Assembly: GCF_016827675.1 (NCBI RefSeq)
Contig: NZ_JAERJA010000006.1
Span: forward strand, 1 to 64,000
DNA from: Nocardioides limicola
Lineage (GTDB): Bacteria > Actinomycetota > Actinomycetes > Propionibacteriales > Nocardioidaceae
Direction of reading: 5' to 3'
Length of the DNA: 64,000 nucleotides
Shown: positions 37,562 through 47,160 of the stretch, piece after piece
Layout of the letters: each line of letters opens with the position of its first letter
Numbering within the stretch: position 1 is the first letter of the stretch
Program-made: the position numbers and the translations under genes
The notes under the pieces: model-generated
What the model saw: the letters and a program-made list of their open reading frames with translations, nothing else
Databases searched by the model: none
What the model was told of the DNA's origin: nothing

Positions 37562-39007
37562 GTGCCCGAGAACCCGCCACTGCGCATCGCCGACGTGCAG
37601 GCCGCCGTCGACGCCGAACTGCAGCGCATCGGGCCGGTGATCGACGAGCTGGGTGACCGGTTCGCCGCCGCCGGAGAGACGCTGGCGCTGGTCGGCGGTC
37701 CGGTCCGCGACGCGATGCTCGGCCGCAGCTCCCAGGATCTGGACTTCACCACCTCGGCGCCGCCGGAGGTCACCGAGCGGCTGCTGCGGGGCTGGGCCGA
37801 CGCGCTCTGGGACATCGGTCGTGAGTTCGGCACCATCGGCGCCCAGGTCGGCGGCTGGCAGGTGGAGATCACCACCTACCGGGCCGAGAAGTACGACCGG
37901 GACTCGCGCAAGCCCGATGTCAGCTACGGCGACTCCCTCAACGGCGACCTGGTGCGCCGGGACTTCACCGTCAACGCGATGGCGATCACCCTTCCCGACC
38001 GCACCGTGGTGGATCCGCACGGAGGCGTGGTCGACCTGGCGACCCAGGTGTTGCGCACCCCGGGGACCCCGGAGGACTCCTTCTCCGACGACCCGCTGCG
38101 GATGATGCGCGCGGCCCGGTTCGTGGCCCAGCTGGGCTTCACCCCGGCCCCGGAGGTGGTCGAGGCGATGACCGCGATGGCGTCGCGGATCGAGATCATC
38201 TCCGCCGAACGCGTCCGGGACGAGCTCGTCAAGCTGATCTGCGCGCCGCGGCCCCGCGCCGGGCTCGCCCTGCTCGTGGAGACCGGGCTCGCGGCGTACG
38301 TGCTTCCCGAGCTGCCCGCGCTGAAGCTGGAGCGCGACGAGCACCACCGGCACAAGGACGTCTACGAGCACACGCTGACGGTGCTGGAGCAGGCGATCGA
38401 CCTGGAGGACCGGCTGCCGCAGAGTCCCGACTTCGTCTCCCGGTTCGCGGCCCTGATGCACGACGTGGGCAAGCCGAAGACGCGCCGCTTCCAGCCGGAC
38501 GGGTCGGTGACGTTCCACCACCACGACGTGGTCGGCGCGAAGATCACCCGGAAGCGGATGAAGGCGCTGCGGTTCTCGGGGGACGAGATCGACGCCGTCT
38601 CCACCCTCGTCGAACTGCACCTGAGGTTCCACGGCTACGGCACCGGGGAGTGGACCGACTCGGCGGTGCGTCGCTATGTCCGCGACGCCGGCGACCAGCT
38701 CGACCGTCTGCATGTGCTGACCCGGGCCGACTGCACCACCCGGAACAAGCGGAAGGCGGACCGGCTGCGCCGCACCTACGACGACCTCGAGCACCGGATC
38801 GCGGTGCTCTCGGAGGCCGAGGAGCTGGCCTCGATCCGCCCGGACCTGGACGGCAACCAGATCATGGCCGTCCTGGGCATCGGCCCCGGCCGCGAGGTCG
38901 GCGAGGCCTACAAGTTCCTGCTGGAGCTGCGGATGGATCGCGGCCCGCTCGACGAGGCGGAGGCGACGGCGGCGCTGCGGCAATGGTGGCAGGAAGGTTC
39001 GCGGTGA
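37562..39007 (+). CDS. cca: CCA tRNA nucleotidyltransferase
   Basis: This 481-residue enzyme adds or repairs the CCA end. It has LVGGPVRDAMLGRSSQDLDF (GGxVRD and the metal DxD), RRDFTVNAMAITLPD, and an HD-like domain with FAALMHDVGKPKTRR. GTG 37562 is the canonical start; the frame remains open upstream over the LuxR gene. The two tRNAs seen in this window already encode CCA, so a repair role is likely. Confidence 0.95.
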   Translation: MPENPPLRIADVQAAVDAELQRIGPVIDELGDRFAAAGETLALVGGPVRDAMLGRSSQDLDFTTSAPPEVTERLLRGWADALWDIGREFGTIGAQVGGWQVEITTYRAEKYDRDSRKPDVSYGDSLNGDLVRRDFTVNAMAITLPDRTVVDPHGGVVDLATQVLRTPGTPEDSFSDDPLRMMRAARFVAQLGFTPAPEVVEAMTAMASRIEIISAERVRDELVKLICAPRPRAGLALLVETGLAAYVLPELPALKLERDEHHRHKDVYEHTLTVLEQAIDLEDRLPQSPDFVSRFAALMHDVGKPKTRRFQPDGSVTFHHHDVVGAKITRKRMKALRFSGDEIDAVSTLVELHLRFHGYGTGEWTDSAVRRYVRDAGDQLDRLHVLTRADCTTRNKRKADRLRRTYDDLEHRIAVLSEAEELASIRPDLDGNQIMAVLGIGPGREVGEAYKFLLELRMDRGPLDEAEATAALRQWWQEGSR

Positions 39008-39109
39008 GCGTGGGATTTACCCGCGACATGTGATCTCGATTACCTGTTGGTAGCGAAGGCACGTCCCGTGACTAGGGTGACGGGCGTACCCCATTCCTGA
39101 GGAGACCGC

Positions 39110-39574
39110 ATGCCGCTCACCGACGTTGCCCCGATCGAAGCCACCATCGACATCGACGCGCCCCCCAGCGTGGTCTGGGCGCTGGTCGGCGACCTGCGCA
39201 ACATGAAGCGCTGGAGCCCGCAAAACCGCGGCACCCTGGTGCTCGGCGGGAAGACCGAGGTGGGGGCCACCTTCTTCAACCTCAACCGTCGTGGGCCGCT
39301 GTTCTGGCCGACCCGCGGCAAGGTCGTCGAGGTGGAGCCGGAGCGCCGGCTGGCCTTCCGGATCTCCGAGAACTGGACCGTGTGGTCCTTCGAGCTGGAG
39401 GCCACTGAGACCGGCACCAGGGTGACCCAGCGGCGAGAGGCGCCCCAGGGCATCTCGGACCTCTCGGTCGGCCTGACCAAGTCCGTGCTCGGCGGCATCG
39501 GCCAGTTCACCGACGAGTTGGCGCAAGGCATGGCGAAGACCCTGGCCGGCATCAAGGCGGACGCGGAGAAGTGA
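39110..39574 (+). CDS. SRPBCC-family (polyketide cyclase/dehydrase) protein
   Basis: This 154-residue START/Bet v1-like protein shows the pattern ATIDIDAPPSVVWALVGDL, WSPQNRGTLVLGG, and the C-terminal helix with ALGGIGQF-like FTDELAQGMAKTLAGI. The fold makes a pocket for hydrophobic ligands; the ligand is unknown. GAGGAG lies before ATG 39110. A strong terminator follows. Confidence 0.82.
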   Translation: MPLTDVAPIEATIDIDAPPSVVWALVGDLRNMKRWSPQNRGTLVLGGKTEVGATFFNLNRRGPLFWPTRGKVVEVEPERRLAFRISENWTVWSFELEATETGTRVTQRREAPQGISDLSVGLTKSVLGGIGQFTDELAQGMAKTLAGIKADAEK

Positions 39575-39600
39575 CCCCGAACTGACCGTGGCACCCGCAG

Positions 39601-39633
39601 AGGGGCTGCTCCCACCAGGTGGGGGCAGCCCCT
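39601..39633 (+). terminator. Terminator after the SRPBCC gene
   Basis: Arms AGGGGCTGCTCCCAC and GTGGGGGCAGCCCCT pair at 14 of 15 positions plus one G-U around a three-base loop, 27 bases past the stop, and TCGGCTTTCC follows. Confidence 0.8.
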
Positions 39634-39663
39634 TCGGCTTTCCCATCTGCCTGTCCAGGGCCC

Positions 39664-39672
39664 TGTGGATAA
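39664..39672 (-). promoter_or_regulatory. Isolated perfect DnaA box
   Basis: TGTGGATAA is the reverse complement of the TTATCCACA consensus. It lies between the SRPBCC terminator and a secreted-protein gene, with no neighbouring box. Confidence 0.4.
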
Positions 39673-39794
39673 CTCGCGAGACGGTCTGCGGATCCTTCGT
39701 AGGGTGAGTGCGCGGCGACGTTCTGCGTCGCCGGACCGAATCTCGGGCGGTCGGTTCTCGGATCGATCGCGTGCACTGATCCCTAGGGGAAGAC

Positions 39795-41306
39795 ATGAAG
39801 ACACGCGTTCCAGCGGCCCTCGCGGCCGTGATGCTCACCTGCACTCTCACCACCGCCATCGGCAGCGCGCCGACTCAGGCGGCTTCGCCGGAGTCGGGCT
39901 TCCAGATCGCCGCGAACGGCCAGGCCAACGGCGGCTGGATCGGTGCCCGCCGCGTCCGCGGCCAGACGGCGTACCGGATCCAGCCCGGCAAGCAGGCCAC
40001 CAGCGGCCGCTACCGGCCCTTCGTCCGTCGCGGCAGCGCCGACGCGGTGCCGGTGCGCTCCGACCGGGCGCTGCGGCGTACCGCCTGGATCCTGTCCCGC
40101 TACGGCGGGCGTCGCCACGACGTCCAGGCGGCGGCGGTGGACGCTGCGGTGCTGCACCTGACCCGGGGGAGGTCGTGGCGGATCGGCAAGCGGGACGGGC
40201 GCGCCAGGATCCGGCAGACGCCGTACCCGCGCCAGGTCGGCGACTGGGCGCGGCAGATGCTGCGCGAATCACAGCAGTACGCCGGGCCGTACCGGCTCAC
40301 CCTCGACGTGGGCCGCGCCGAGGCCGGCTCGGGGAGCCGGTCCAGGGTGCAACTGCTGTCGGCTCGCGATGCCGCGATCGAAGGCATCACGGTCCGGTTC
40401 CGCTACGACGGCGTGGTGCGGACGGCCGTGACCAACCGGCACGGCATCGCCGCGGTCACCTTCACCGCCAAGGCCGGCGCCCATTCGGTCACCGCCCGGG
40501 CGCTCGGCCTCCCGGAGGTCGCGCTGCACGTCGCGAAGCCGCGCCGCCGCGGGTCGATGGTGGCTGCCGCCGGGCGGACCCGGACCATGTCGGCCTCGGC
40601 GCCGCTGGTCGCGGCCGGCGCCCAGCAGGTGCGGATCACCCCACCGACCACGGCGCTGCTGGCCGGGCGGGACCTCGGCCACCGGTACACGATCTCCGGG
40701 GCGATCGGCAGCCAGCAGGTCCGGCAGCGGGTGCACGGCCCCTTCACCACCTCGGGCGAGGCCAGTTGCGCGACCAGCTCCAGCCAGAGCACGAGCACGA
40801 CCAGGACCGGGGACGGGACCTGGGCGTTCTCCGCCTACGCCACCCCCCGGTCGGGTTGGTACCGGCGCCACCTCGTTGCCGCCGGGAACTCCTCGACCCA
40901 TGCCGCCGACGTCTGCGGCCCGGCGGTGCGGGTGATGAAGCAGTCCGGGATCGGTCAGGCCCGTCGCGGTGACACCCGGGTCAAGGCTCCCGGCCAGGTC
41001 TTCGGGATCGACGTGACCCTGTCCGGCTTCGACCGCACCGAGACGCGCACCGTACGCGCCCATCTCTACGGACCGTTCGGCAGCCGGGAGGCGGCCCGGT
41101 ACTACGACTGCGCCGGGGATCCCCATGCCAAACGGCGCAAGACGGTGCCCAAGTCGATGAGCGGCAACCAGAGCGCAGCCTTCACCACCACCATCGCCCG
41201 CAAGAACGCCGGCCACTACGTGTGGCGGGCGGTGAACCCCGACGGCGACCTGATCAAGGGGGCCTCGACCGGCTGCGGGGTGCACTTCCACGTGAAGGCG
41301 GAGTGA
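39795..41306 (+). CDS. Secreted protein of unknown function
   Basis: This 503-residue protein starts with a signal peptide (MKTRVPAALAAVMLTCTLTT, cut after TQAAS). The N-terminal region (30-140) is basic with YGGRRHDVQAAAVDAAVLHL. Two beta-domain-like segments follow, around 165-235 (GITVRFRYDGVVRTAVTN, FTAKAGAHSV) and 270-500, which repeats a pattern with VRQRVHGPFTTS and VRAHLYGPFGSREAA. The duplication of this GPF module suggests internal repeats. The ribosome site is AGGGGAAGAC. I do not recognise the family; it is probably a cell-surface or matrix protein. Confidence 0.7.
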   Translation: MKTRVPAALAAVMLTCTLTTAIGSAPTQAASPESGFQIAANGQANGGWIGARRVRGQTAYRIQPGKQATSGRYRPFVRRGSADAVPVRSDRALRRTAWILSRYGGRRHDVQAAAVDAAVLHLTRGRSWRIGKRDGRARIRQTPYPRQVGDWARQMLRESQQYAGPYRLTLDVGRAEAGSGSRSRVQLLSARDAAIEGITVRFRYDGVVRTAVTNRHGIAAVTFTAKAGAHSVTARALGLPEVALHVAKPRRRGSMVAAAGRTRTMSASAPLVAAGAQQVRITPPTTALLAGRDLGHRYTISGAIGSQQVRQRVHGPFTTSGEASCATSSSQSTSTTRTGDGTWAFSAYATPRSGWYRRHLVAAGNSSTHAADVCGPAVRVMKQSGIGQARRGDTRVKAPGQVFGIDVTLSGFDRTETRTVRAHLYGPFGSREAARYYDCAGDPHAKRRKTVPKSMSGNQSAAFTTTIARKNAGHYVWRAVNPDGDLIKGASTGCGVHFHVKAE

Positions 41307-41362
41307 GCCTGGCGCCGGGTGAGCGCTGCTCCGGGTGAGCCTGGCCCCGAGAGGGCCGGGGC

Positions 41363-42856
41363 TCACCAGGGGGACGGTTCGTAGTCCTTCAGGAAGCAGC
41401 CGAACAGATCCTCGCCGGCCTCACCACGGACGATCGGGTCATAGACCCGGGCGGCGCCGTCGACCAGGTCGAGGGGGGCGTGCCAGCCCTCGGCGGCGAT
41501 CCGCAGCTTCTCGTGGTGCGGGCGCTCGTCGGTGATCCAACCGGTGTCGACAGCGGTCATCAGGATCCGGTCGGTCTCGAACATCTCCCCCGCACTGGTC
41601 CGGGTCAGCATGTTCAGCGCCGCCTTGGCCATGTTGGTGTGCGGATGCCCGGCGCCCTTGTACCGACGCGAGAACTGCCCCTCCATCGCGCTCACGTTGA
41701 CCACGTAGACGCGTCGGGCGCCACCGGCCACGGCGGCGCGCATCGCCGGCCGCAGCCGGGAGACCAGCAGGAACGGAGCGATCGAGTTGCAGAACTGCAC
41801 CTCCAGCAACTCCAGCGGATCGACCTCGTCGACCACCTGGGTCCAGGAGTTGTTGGTCTGCATGTCGGGCAGCAGCCCACCCGCGTCGACCGCGGTGCCG
41901 GCCAGATGAGCCTCCAGCGACGCGCTCCCCGCCTTGAGGGCCAGCGCGGTCAGGGACGCTGCGTTGTGCGCCGCCACCGCATGCTCGACCGACTCGCCCT
42001 CGTGATGGGCGACCGCGTGGCGCTCCAACGCGCCGGCGATCGCGGCCGGGTGCGCCTCGGAGATCCGGTCGAAGGTGACCATCTCCGGCAGCGCCCGGCC
42101 ATCGGGGAGCTCCGCCAGCGGGGCGCTCTCCCCCTCGATCAGGTGGCTGTACGCGCCAGGAGTACGACGCACCGTCTGGCAGGCGTTGTTGACCAGGATG
42201 TCCAGCGGGCCGTCCGCGGCCACGTCGTCGGTCAACGCGATCACCTGGGTGGGATCACGCAGGTCGATACCGACGACCTTGAGTCGGTGCAGCCAGTCGC
42301 CGGAGTCCTCCATCGCCGAGAACCGTCGTACCGCATCCCGGGGGAAGCGGGTGGTGATCGTCAGGTGCGCACCGTCGCGGAGCAGCCGCAGCGCGATGTA
42401 CATGCCGATCTTGGCGCGGCCGCCGGTGAGCAGCGCCCGCTTCCCGGTCAGGTCGGTGCGTTGGTCCCGCTTGCCGTGGCTCATCGCCGCGCAGGAGGGG
42501 CAGAGCCAGTGGTAGAAGGCGTCGACGAGAGTGAAGTCCTCCTTGCAGATGTAGCAGCCGCGGGCGGTGATCAGCTCCCCGGCGAAGGCCCCCTGCGTGG
42601 TCGAGACCAGCGGGATCCCCGCGGTCTCGTCGTCGATCCGCATCCGTGACCCGGTCGCCGTCCGCTCGATGATCTCCTGGTCGTGGCGGAACCGTTCGGC
42701 CCGGATCTCGGCTCGCCGCGCCTTCTTGATCATCTTGTACATGAAGGAGGCCGCCCGCTTCACCGTGCGGATGTCCTCATGGTCAGGCGGCAGATGCGGC
42801 AGCTGGGCGAGCACCTCGAGCGTGGTGGCCAGCTTCTCCGGGTCGATCCGGTCCAT
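41363..42856 (-). CDS. SDR-family oxidoreductase with an N-terminal zinc-ribbon-like segment
   Basis: This 497-residue protein has a helical N-terminus, then a Cys pair set (GCYICKEDF...WLCPSCAAM, about residues 88-115) like a zinc ribbon, and a short-chain dehydrogenase domain with GGRAKIGMYIALRL, DILVNNACQTV and a YKGAG...NMAKAAL active-site-like Tyr/Lys region. NAD(P) binding is probable; the substrate is unknown. The start ATG 42856 follows AAAGGAAG; the longer frame at 42889 lacks support. Confidence 0.78.
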   Translation of the reverse strand: MDRIDPEKLATTLEVLAQLPHLPPDHEDIRTVKRAASFMYKMIKKARRAEIRAERFRHDQEIIERTATGSRMRIDDETAGIPLVSTTQGAFAGELITARGCYICKEDFTLVDAFYHWLCPSCAAMSHGKRDQRTDLTGKRALLTGGRAKIGMYIALRLLRDGAHLTITTRFPRDAVRRFSAMEDSGDWLHRLKVVGIDLRDPTQVIALTDDVAADGPLDILVNNACQTVRRTPGAYSHLIEGESAPLAELPDGRALPEMVTFDRISEAHPAAIAGALERHAVAHHEGESVEHAVAAHNAASLTALALKAGSASLEAHLAGTAVDAGGLLPDMQTNNSWTQVVDEVDPLELLEVQFCNSIAPFLLVSRLRPAMRAAVAGGARRVYVVNVSAMEGQFSRRYKGAGHPHTNMAKAALNMLTRTSAGEMFETDRILMTAVDTGWITDERPHHEKLRIAAEGWHAPLDLVDGAARVYDPIVRGEAGEDLFGCFLKDYEPSPW

Positions 42857-42916
42857 CGATACTTCCTTTCGCGACGGGCATCGTCGCATGCGCCGGCCGG
42901 ACCGGCAGAACAGATC

Positions 42917-42969
42917 AGCCGAGCTGGCACAGGGCGCCCTGGTGCGGCGTGGCCTGTGCCAACTCGGCT
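42917..42969 (-). terminator. Hairpin downstream of ino1
   Basis: Arms AGCCGAGCTGGCACAGG and CCTGTGCCAACTCGGCT pair at 16 of 17 positions around a 19-base loop. It lies between the ino1 stop (42991) and the SDR start (42856). Confidence 0.6.
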
Positions 42970-42990
42970 GTCAGCAAGTCGAGGTGAGGA

Positions 42991-44076
42991 TCACTCCTCG
43001 CCGCGGATGAACGCCTCCACCCGGGCGCGGCCCTCGTCGTCGGGCAGCTGCACCGGCGGGGACTTCATCAGGTACGACGAGGCGGAGATGATCGGGCCAC
43101 CGACGCCGCGGTCCTTGGCGATCTTCGCGGCGCGGATCGCGTCGATGATGATGCCCGCCGAGTTCGGGGAGTCCCAGACCTCGAGCTTGTACTCCATGTT
43201 CAGCGGGGCGTCGCCGAACGCGCGACCCTCGAGGCGGACGTAGGCCCACTTCCGGTCATCGAGCCAGGCCACGTAGTCCGACGGACCGATGTGCACGTTG
43301 CGGTCGTTGATCTTGCCGGCCAGCGGGCCGTTCAGGTTCGAGGTGACCGCCTGGGTCTTGGAGACCTTCTTGGACTCCAACCGCTCCCGCTCGAGCATGT
43401 TCTTGAAGTCCATGTTGCCGCCGACGTTGAGTTGGAAGGTGCGGTCCAGCACCACGCCGCGGTCCTCGAACAGCTTCGCCATCACCCGGTGGGTGATGGT
43501 GGCGCCGACCTGGGACTTGATGTCGTCACCGATGATCGGGACGCCGGCGTCCTCGAACTTCTTGGCCCACTCGGGGTCGGAGGCGATGAAGACGGGCAGC
43601 GCGTTGACGAAGGCGACGCCCGCGTCGATCGCGCACTGGGCGTAGAACTTGTCCGCCTGCTCCGAGCCCACCGGGAGGTAGGAGACCATCACGTCGACCT
43701 CGGCGTCCTTGAGGACCTGCACGACGTCGACCGCCTCGGCCGGCGACTCCTCGATGGTCTCGAGGTAGTACTTGCCGAGGCCGTCCAGGGTCGGGCCACG
43801 CTGCACGATCACGCCGGTCGGCGGGACGTCGCAGATCTTGATCGTGTTGTTCTCCGAGGCCTGGGTGGCGTCCGCGAGGTCGAAGCCGACCTTCTTGGCG
43901 TCCACGTCGAACGCGACCACGAACTCGACGTCGCTGACGTGGTACTCGCCGAACGCGACGTGCATCAGACCGGGCACGGTCGAGTCAGCCGAGGCATTCC
44001 GGTAGTACTCGACACCCTGGATCAGTGAGGTGGCGCAGTTGCCCACTCCCACGATTGCTACTCGTACCGAACCCAT
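42991..44076 (-). CDS. ino1: Inositol-3-phosphate synthase
   Basis: This 361-residue NAD enzyme converts glucose 6-phosphate to myo-inositol 3-phosphate, the precursor of mycothiol and phosphatidylinositol. It opens with [20 protein letters not shown] and has the conserved [26 protein letters not shown] and [26 protein letters not shown]. Length matches the actinobacterial type. It lies 11 bases after a PadR gene, as in M. tuberculosis Rv0046c-Rv0047c. Confidence 0.96.
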   Translation of the reverse strand: MGSVRVAIVGVGNCATSLIQGVEYYRNASADSTVPGLMHVAFGEYHVSDVEFVVAFDVDAKKVGFDLADATQASENNTIKICDVPPTGVIVQRGPTLDGLGKYYLETIEESPAEAVDVVQVLKDAEVDVMVSYLPVGSEQADKFYAQCAIDAGVAFVNALPVFIASDPEWAKKFEDAGVPIIGDDIKSQVGATITHRVMAKLFEDRGVVLDRTFQLNVGGNMDFKNMLERERLESKKVSKTQAVTSNLNGPLAGKINDRNVHIGPSDYVAWLDDRKWAYVRLEGRAFGDAPLNMEYKLEVWDSPNSAGIIIDAIRAAKIAKDRGVGGPIISASSYLMKSPPVQLPDDEGRARVEAFIRGEE

Positions 44077-44087
44077 CTTCGGTCTCC

Positions 44088-44702
44088 TTAGTCTCGACTT
44101 GCGGTGCTGGGGGATTCTGTTGCGGTGCTGGCGGATTCTGGGGGTGGCGACTGCGTCGTCGCCGTGTTGCGCTCGGCCTGGATCAGGTCCGACAGCCAGC
44201 GGACCTCACGCTCCACCGACTCCACACCGTGGCGCTGGAGCTCCTCGGCGTACCGGTCGACCTCGGCCTGGGTGCGGACCAGTTCGGACTGGACCCGCTG
44301 CAACCGTTCCTGGAGGCGAGTACGACGTCCCTCGAGGACGCGCAGCCGGATCTCCATGTCGGTGCGGCTGAAGAAGGCGAACCGGATGTCGAAGTTGTCG
44401 TCCTCCCACGCGGCAGGACCCACCTCCGTCATCAGTCGGCCGAACTCCTCCCGGCCGCTGTCGGTCACTTCGTAGACGATCCGCTTCCGCCGCGAGACGG
44501 GAGCGGTGCCCGAGGGCGCCGTCTCGGTGATCAGTGCAGCCCGGAGCATCTTCTTCAAGGTGGGGTAGAGCGAGCCATAGGAGAGCACCCGGCTCCACCC
44601 GAGCATGAGGTTCAACCGCTTGCGCAACTCGTAGCCGTGCATGGGTGCCTCGTGCAGCAGTCCGAGGACTGCGAGCTCGATGGTTTCTCCACGACGTGCC
44701 AC
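44088..44702 (-). CDS. PadR-family transcriptional regulator
   Basis: This 204-residue protein has the PadR winged helix ([41 protein letters not shown]) and a C-terminal helical dimer region. It is upstream of ino1 on the same strand and probably controls that gene and itself. The start GTG is at 44702, only seven bases from the palindrome TATCGTAGCGATA, which may be its operator. Confidence 0.88.
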   Translation of the reverse strand: MARRGETIELAVLGLLHEAPMHGYELRKRLNLMLGWSRVLSYGSLYPTLKKMLRAALITETAPSGTAPVSRRKRIVYEVTDSGREEFGRLMTEVGPAAWEDDNFDIRFAFFSRTDMEIRLRVLEGRRTRLQERLQRVQSELVRTQAEVDRYAEELQRHGVESVEREVRWLSDLIQAERNTATTQSPPPESASTATESPSTASRD

Positions 44703-44709
44703 GTTGACC

Positions 44710-44722
44710 TATCGTAGCGATA
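44710..44722. promoter_or_regulatory. Candidate PadR operator
   Basis: TATCGTAGCGATA is a 13-bp inverted repeat (TATCG-TAG-CGATA) just upstream of the PadR start. The place suits autoregulation. Confidence 0.5.
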
Positions 44723-44895
44723 TATCCGTCTTTAGTGAACTTCCGGTGAAGCAGGGGCATCGGCACGGGTGTGTGAGCCGCCAGAACTCCGCCGTTTAGA
44801 CCCTCTCGCCGTACTCTTGAACGAGATGCCCGGGCTCGGCCCGGGTCGCTGGGCTGAGTGCGGCCCGGTGCCGAGGAGAGGGCAGTGGAGAACGA

Positions 44896-47160
44896 GTGGT
44901 GAGCGGCAAGCGTCGGAAGATCGTGGGTACGGCCAAGAAGGGCGCCGCCAAGCCGAACCCGAAGGCCAAGCGGAGCCGGCTGCGTCAGGCGGTCCGCCTG
45001 GTCGTGGTGACCTCGATGGTGCTGGTCCTGGTGGGGCTGGGTGGCCTGGTGTTCCTCTATCAGAGCACCGACCTGCCGCGCACCAACGCCGGCTTCGAGA
45101 CCGAGACCACCTATGTCTTCTACGACGGCGGCACCGACGAGGTCGGCCGGTTCGCCGCCGACCAGAACCGCGAATCCATTCCGCTCTCGGACATGCCCGA
45201 TCTGCTCAAGGACGCAGTGGTGGCCGCGGAGAACCGGAGCTTCTGGACCGACCGCGGCCTCGACCCCAAGGGGATCCTGAGGGCCGCGTTCACGAACGCC
45301 ACCACCGGCAGCTCCCAGGGCGCCTCGACGATCACCCAGCAGTACGTCAAGATCCTCTACCTGACCAGCGAGCAGCGCCTGCAGCGCAAGCTCACCGAGG
45401 CGATCCTGTCGCTGAAGATCCAGCGCCAGATGAGCAAGCAGCGGGTGCTCGAGGGCTACCTCAACACCATCTACTTCGGCCGGGGCGCGTACGGCGTCCA
45501 GGCGGCCTCGAAGACCTACTTCGGGATCGACGCGAAGAAGCTGAACCTGCGCCAGAGCGCCTTCCTGGCCACCGTGATCAACAACCCGACGCGCTTCGAC
45601 CCCGCCAACGGCAAACCGAACCGACAGGCCGCCCGAGCCCGGTACCAGTACGTGCTCAACGGGATGCTGGAGATGGGGGCCATCAACTCCACCCAGCACG
45701 CCAAGGCCGCCAAGGCACTCCCCAAGTTCTCCGAACGACAGAGCCAGAGCGCCTACGGCGGTCACCGCGGCCACATGCTGACGATGGTCCGCAAGGAGCT
45801 GATCCGGCTGGGCTTCTCCGAGGCCGAGGTCGAGGGCGGCGGTCTGCGGATCACCACCACCTTCACGCCCGAGGCGATGGAGGCTGCCCGCGAGGGTGTC
45901 GAGTCGGTGCGCCCGGCCGGGTTCAGCACCGAGGACCTGCATGTCGGCGTCGGCATGGTCGAGCCCGGCACCGGCGCGGTGCGGGGCTTCTACGCCGGCC
46001 AGGACTTCCTGGAGTCCCAGATCAACTGGGCCGTCGCCGGAGGCCAGGCCGGCTCCACCTTCAAGGCGTTCGCGGTGGCCGCCGGCATCGAGCAGGGCTT
46101 CTCCCTGAAGAACCAGTTCGACGGCAACAGCCCCTACAAGTTGCCTGACGGCACCGTGGTGGGCAACCAGTTCGACCGCAGCTACGGCCGGGTGGACCTG
46201 ACCCGGGCCACCCAGGACTCCATCAACACCGCCTTCATCGACATGACCCTGGCGATGGATCGTGGTCCGCAGTCGATCGTCGACACCGCGGTGGCGATGG
46301 GCATCCCGCCGCGGGAGAACGACGCGAGTGCCCCCGGCTTCCCGAACACCTCGCCGGGGTTGAACCCGAACACCGGCGTCGCGCTCGGCTCCCAGACGGT
46401 CAGCCCGATCAACATGGCAAACGGGTACGCCACCTTGGCCAACGGTGGCGTGGCCGCTGAGCCGTACATCATCGAGCGGGTCGTCGACCGGTCCGGCCAG
46501 GTGCGCTACGAGCACGAGATCGAGACCGAGCGGGCGGTGGACGAGGACATCGCCGCTGACGTCACCTATGCGCTGCAGCAGGTGGTGGAGAAGGGCAGTG
46601 GGTCCGCGGCGAAGGCGGTGGGCCGTCCGGTGGCCGGCAAGACCGGCACCGCCACCAACGCCCGCAAGGAGGTCTCCTCGGCCTGGTTCGCCGGCTACAC
46701 GCCGCAGATGTCGGTGGCGGTGATGTACGTGCGTGGCAAGGGCAACGAGCAACTCAAGGACTGGCTGCCCGAGTACTTCGGCGGTGCCTACCCGGCGCGC
46801 ACCTTCGCCACCGTGATGCGGCAGGCGCTCGAGGGTCAGCCGGTGGAGCAGTTCCCGCCGCCGGCCAACGTGACCGGCACCCCGCCGTCGACCGGCCACG
46901 AGCCGTACACGCCCCCGCCGCCCCCGCCGCCGAAGGAGAAGAAGCCGACGAAGGAGAAGAAGGACGACGTCGACCCGACGCCCACCCCGACGCCTACTCC
47001 GGCTCCGACTACCCCGCCGACCTCGCCGATCCCGCCCCCCGAGTGCGACCTGTCCGGTTGCTCACCGCCGCCCACCCCTGGGCCCGGGGACGGTGACGAC
47101 GAGGGCGACGACGGCAGTACTGATCCACCCGGGGACGGGGAGAACGGCCGGCGCCCCTGA
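44896..47160 (+). CDS. ponA: Bifunctional penicillin-binding protein 1A (transglycosylase/transpeptidase)
   Basis: This 754-residue class A PBP polymerises and cross-links peptidoglycan. After a cytoplasmic Lys/Arg-rich start, one helix (LVVVTSMVLVLVGLGGLVFLY), the GT51 domain shows AAENRSFWTDRGLDPKGI and GASTITQQYVK. The transpeptidase shows SxxK in AGSTFKAF, SxN in DSINTAFI and KTG in AGKTGTATN. The tail (after about 660) is Pro/Thr/Glu-rich and ends DPPGDGENGRRP. The gene starts with GTG GTG; 21-bp repeats follow the stop in frame. Confidence 0.95.
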   Translation: MVSGKRRKIVGTAKKGAAKPNPKAKRSRLRQAVRLVVVTSMVLVLVGLGGLVFLYQSTDLPRTNAGFETETTYVFYDGGTDEVGRFAADQNRESIPLSDMPDLLKDAVVAAENRSFWTDRGLDPKGILRAAFTNATTGSSQGASTITQQYVKILYLTSEQRLQRKLTEAILSLKIQRQMSKQRVLEGYLNTIYFGRGAYGVQAASKTYFGIDAKKLNLRQSAFLATVINNPTRFDPANGKPNRQAARARYQYVLNGMLEMGAINSTQHAKAAKALPKFSERQSQSAYGGHRGHMLTMVRKELIRLGFSEAEVEGGGLRITTTFTPEAMEAAREGVESVRPAGFSTEDLHVGVGMVEPGTGAVRGFYAGQDFLESQINWAVAGGQAGSTFKAFAVAAGIEQGFSLKNQFDGNSPYKLPDGTVVGNQFDRSYGRVDLTRATQDSINTAFIDMTLAMDRGPQSIVDTAVAMGIPPRENDASAPGFPNTSPGLNPNTGVALGSQTVSPINMANGYATLANGGVAAEPYIIERVVDRSGQVRYEHEIETERAVDEDIAADVTYALQQVVEKGSGSAAKAVGRPVAGKTGTATNARKEVSSAWFAGYTPQMSVAVMYVRGKGNEQLKDWLPEYFGGAYPARTFATVMRQALEGQPVEQFPPPANVTGTPPSTGHEPYTPPPPPPPKEKKPTKEKKDDVDPTPTPTPTPAPTTPPTSPIPPPECDLSGCSPPPTPGPGDGDDEGDDGSTDPPGDGENGRRP

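Noticed and set aside
41283..41298. A third parS-like CACGTGAA site
   Set aside because: Only half of the palindrome is present, inside the end of the secreted-protein gene.
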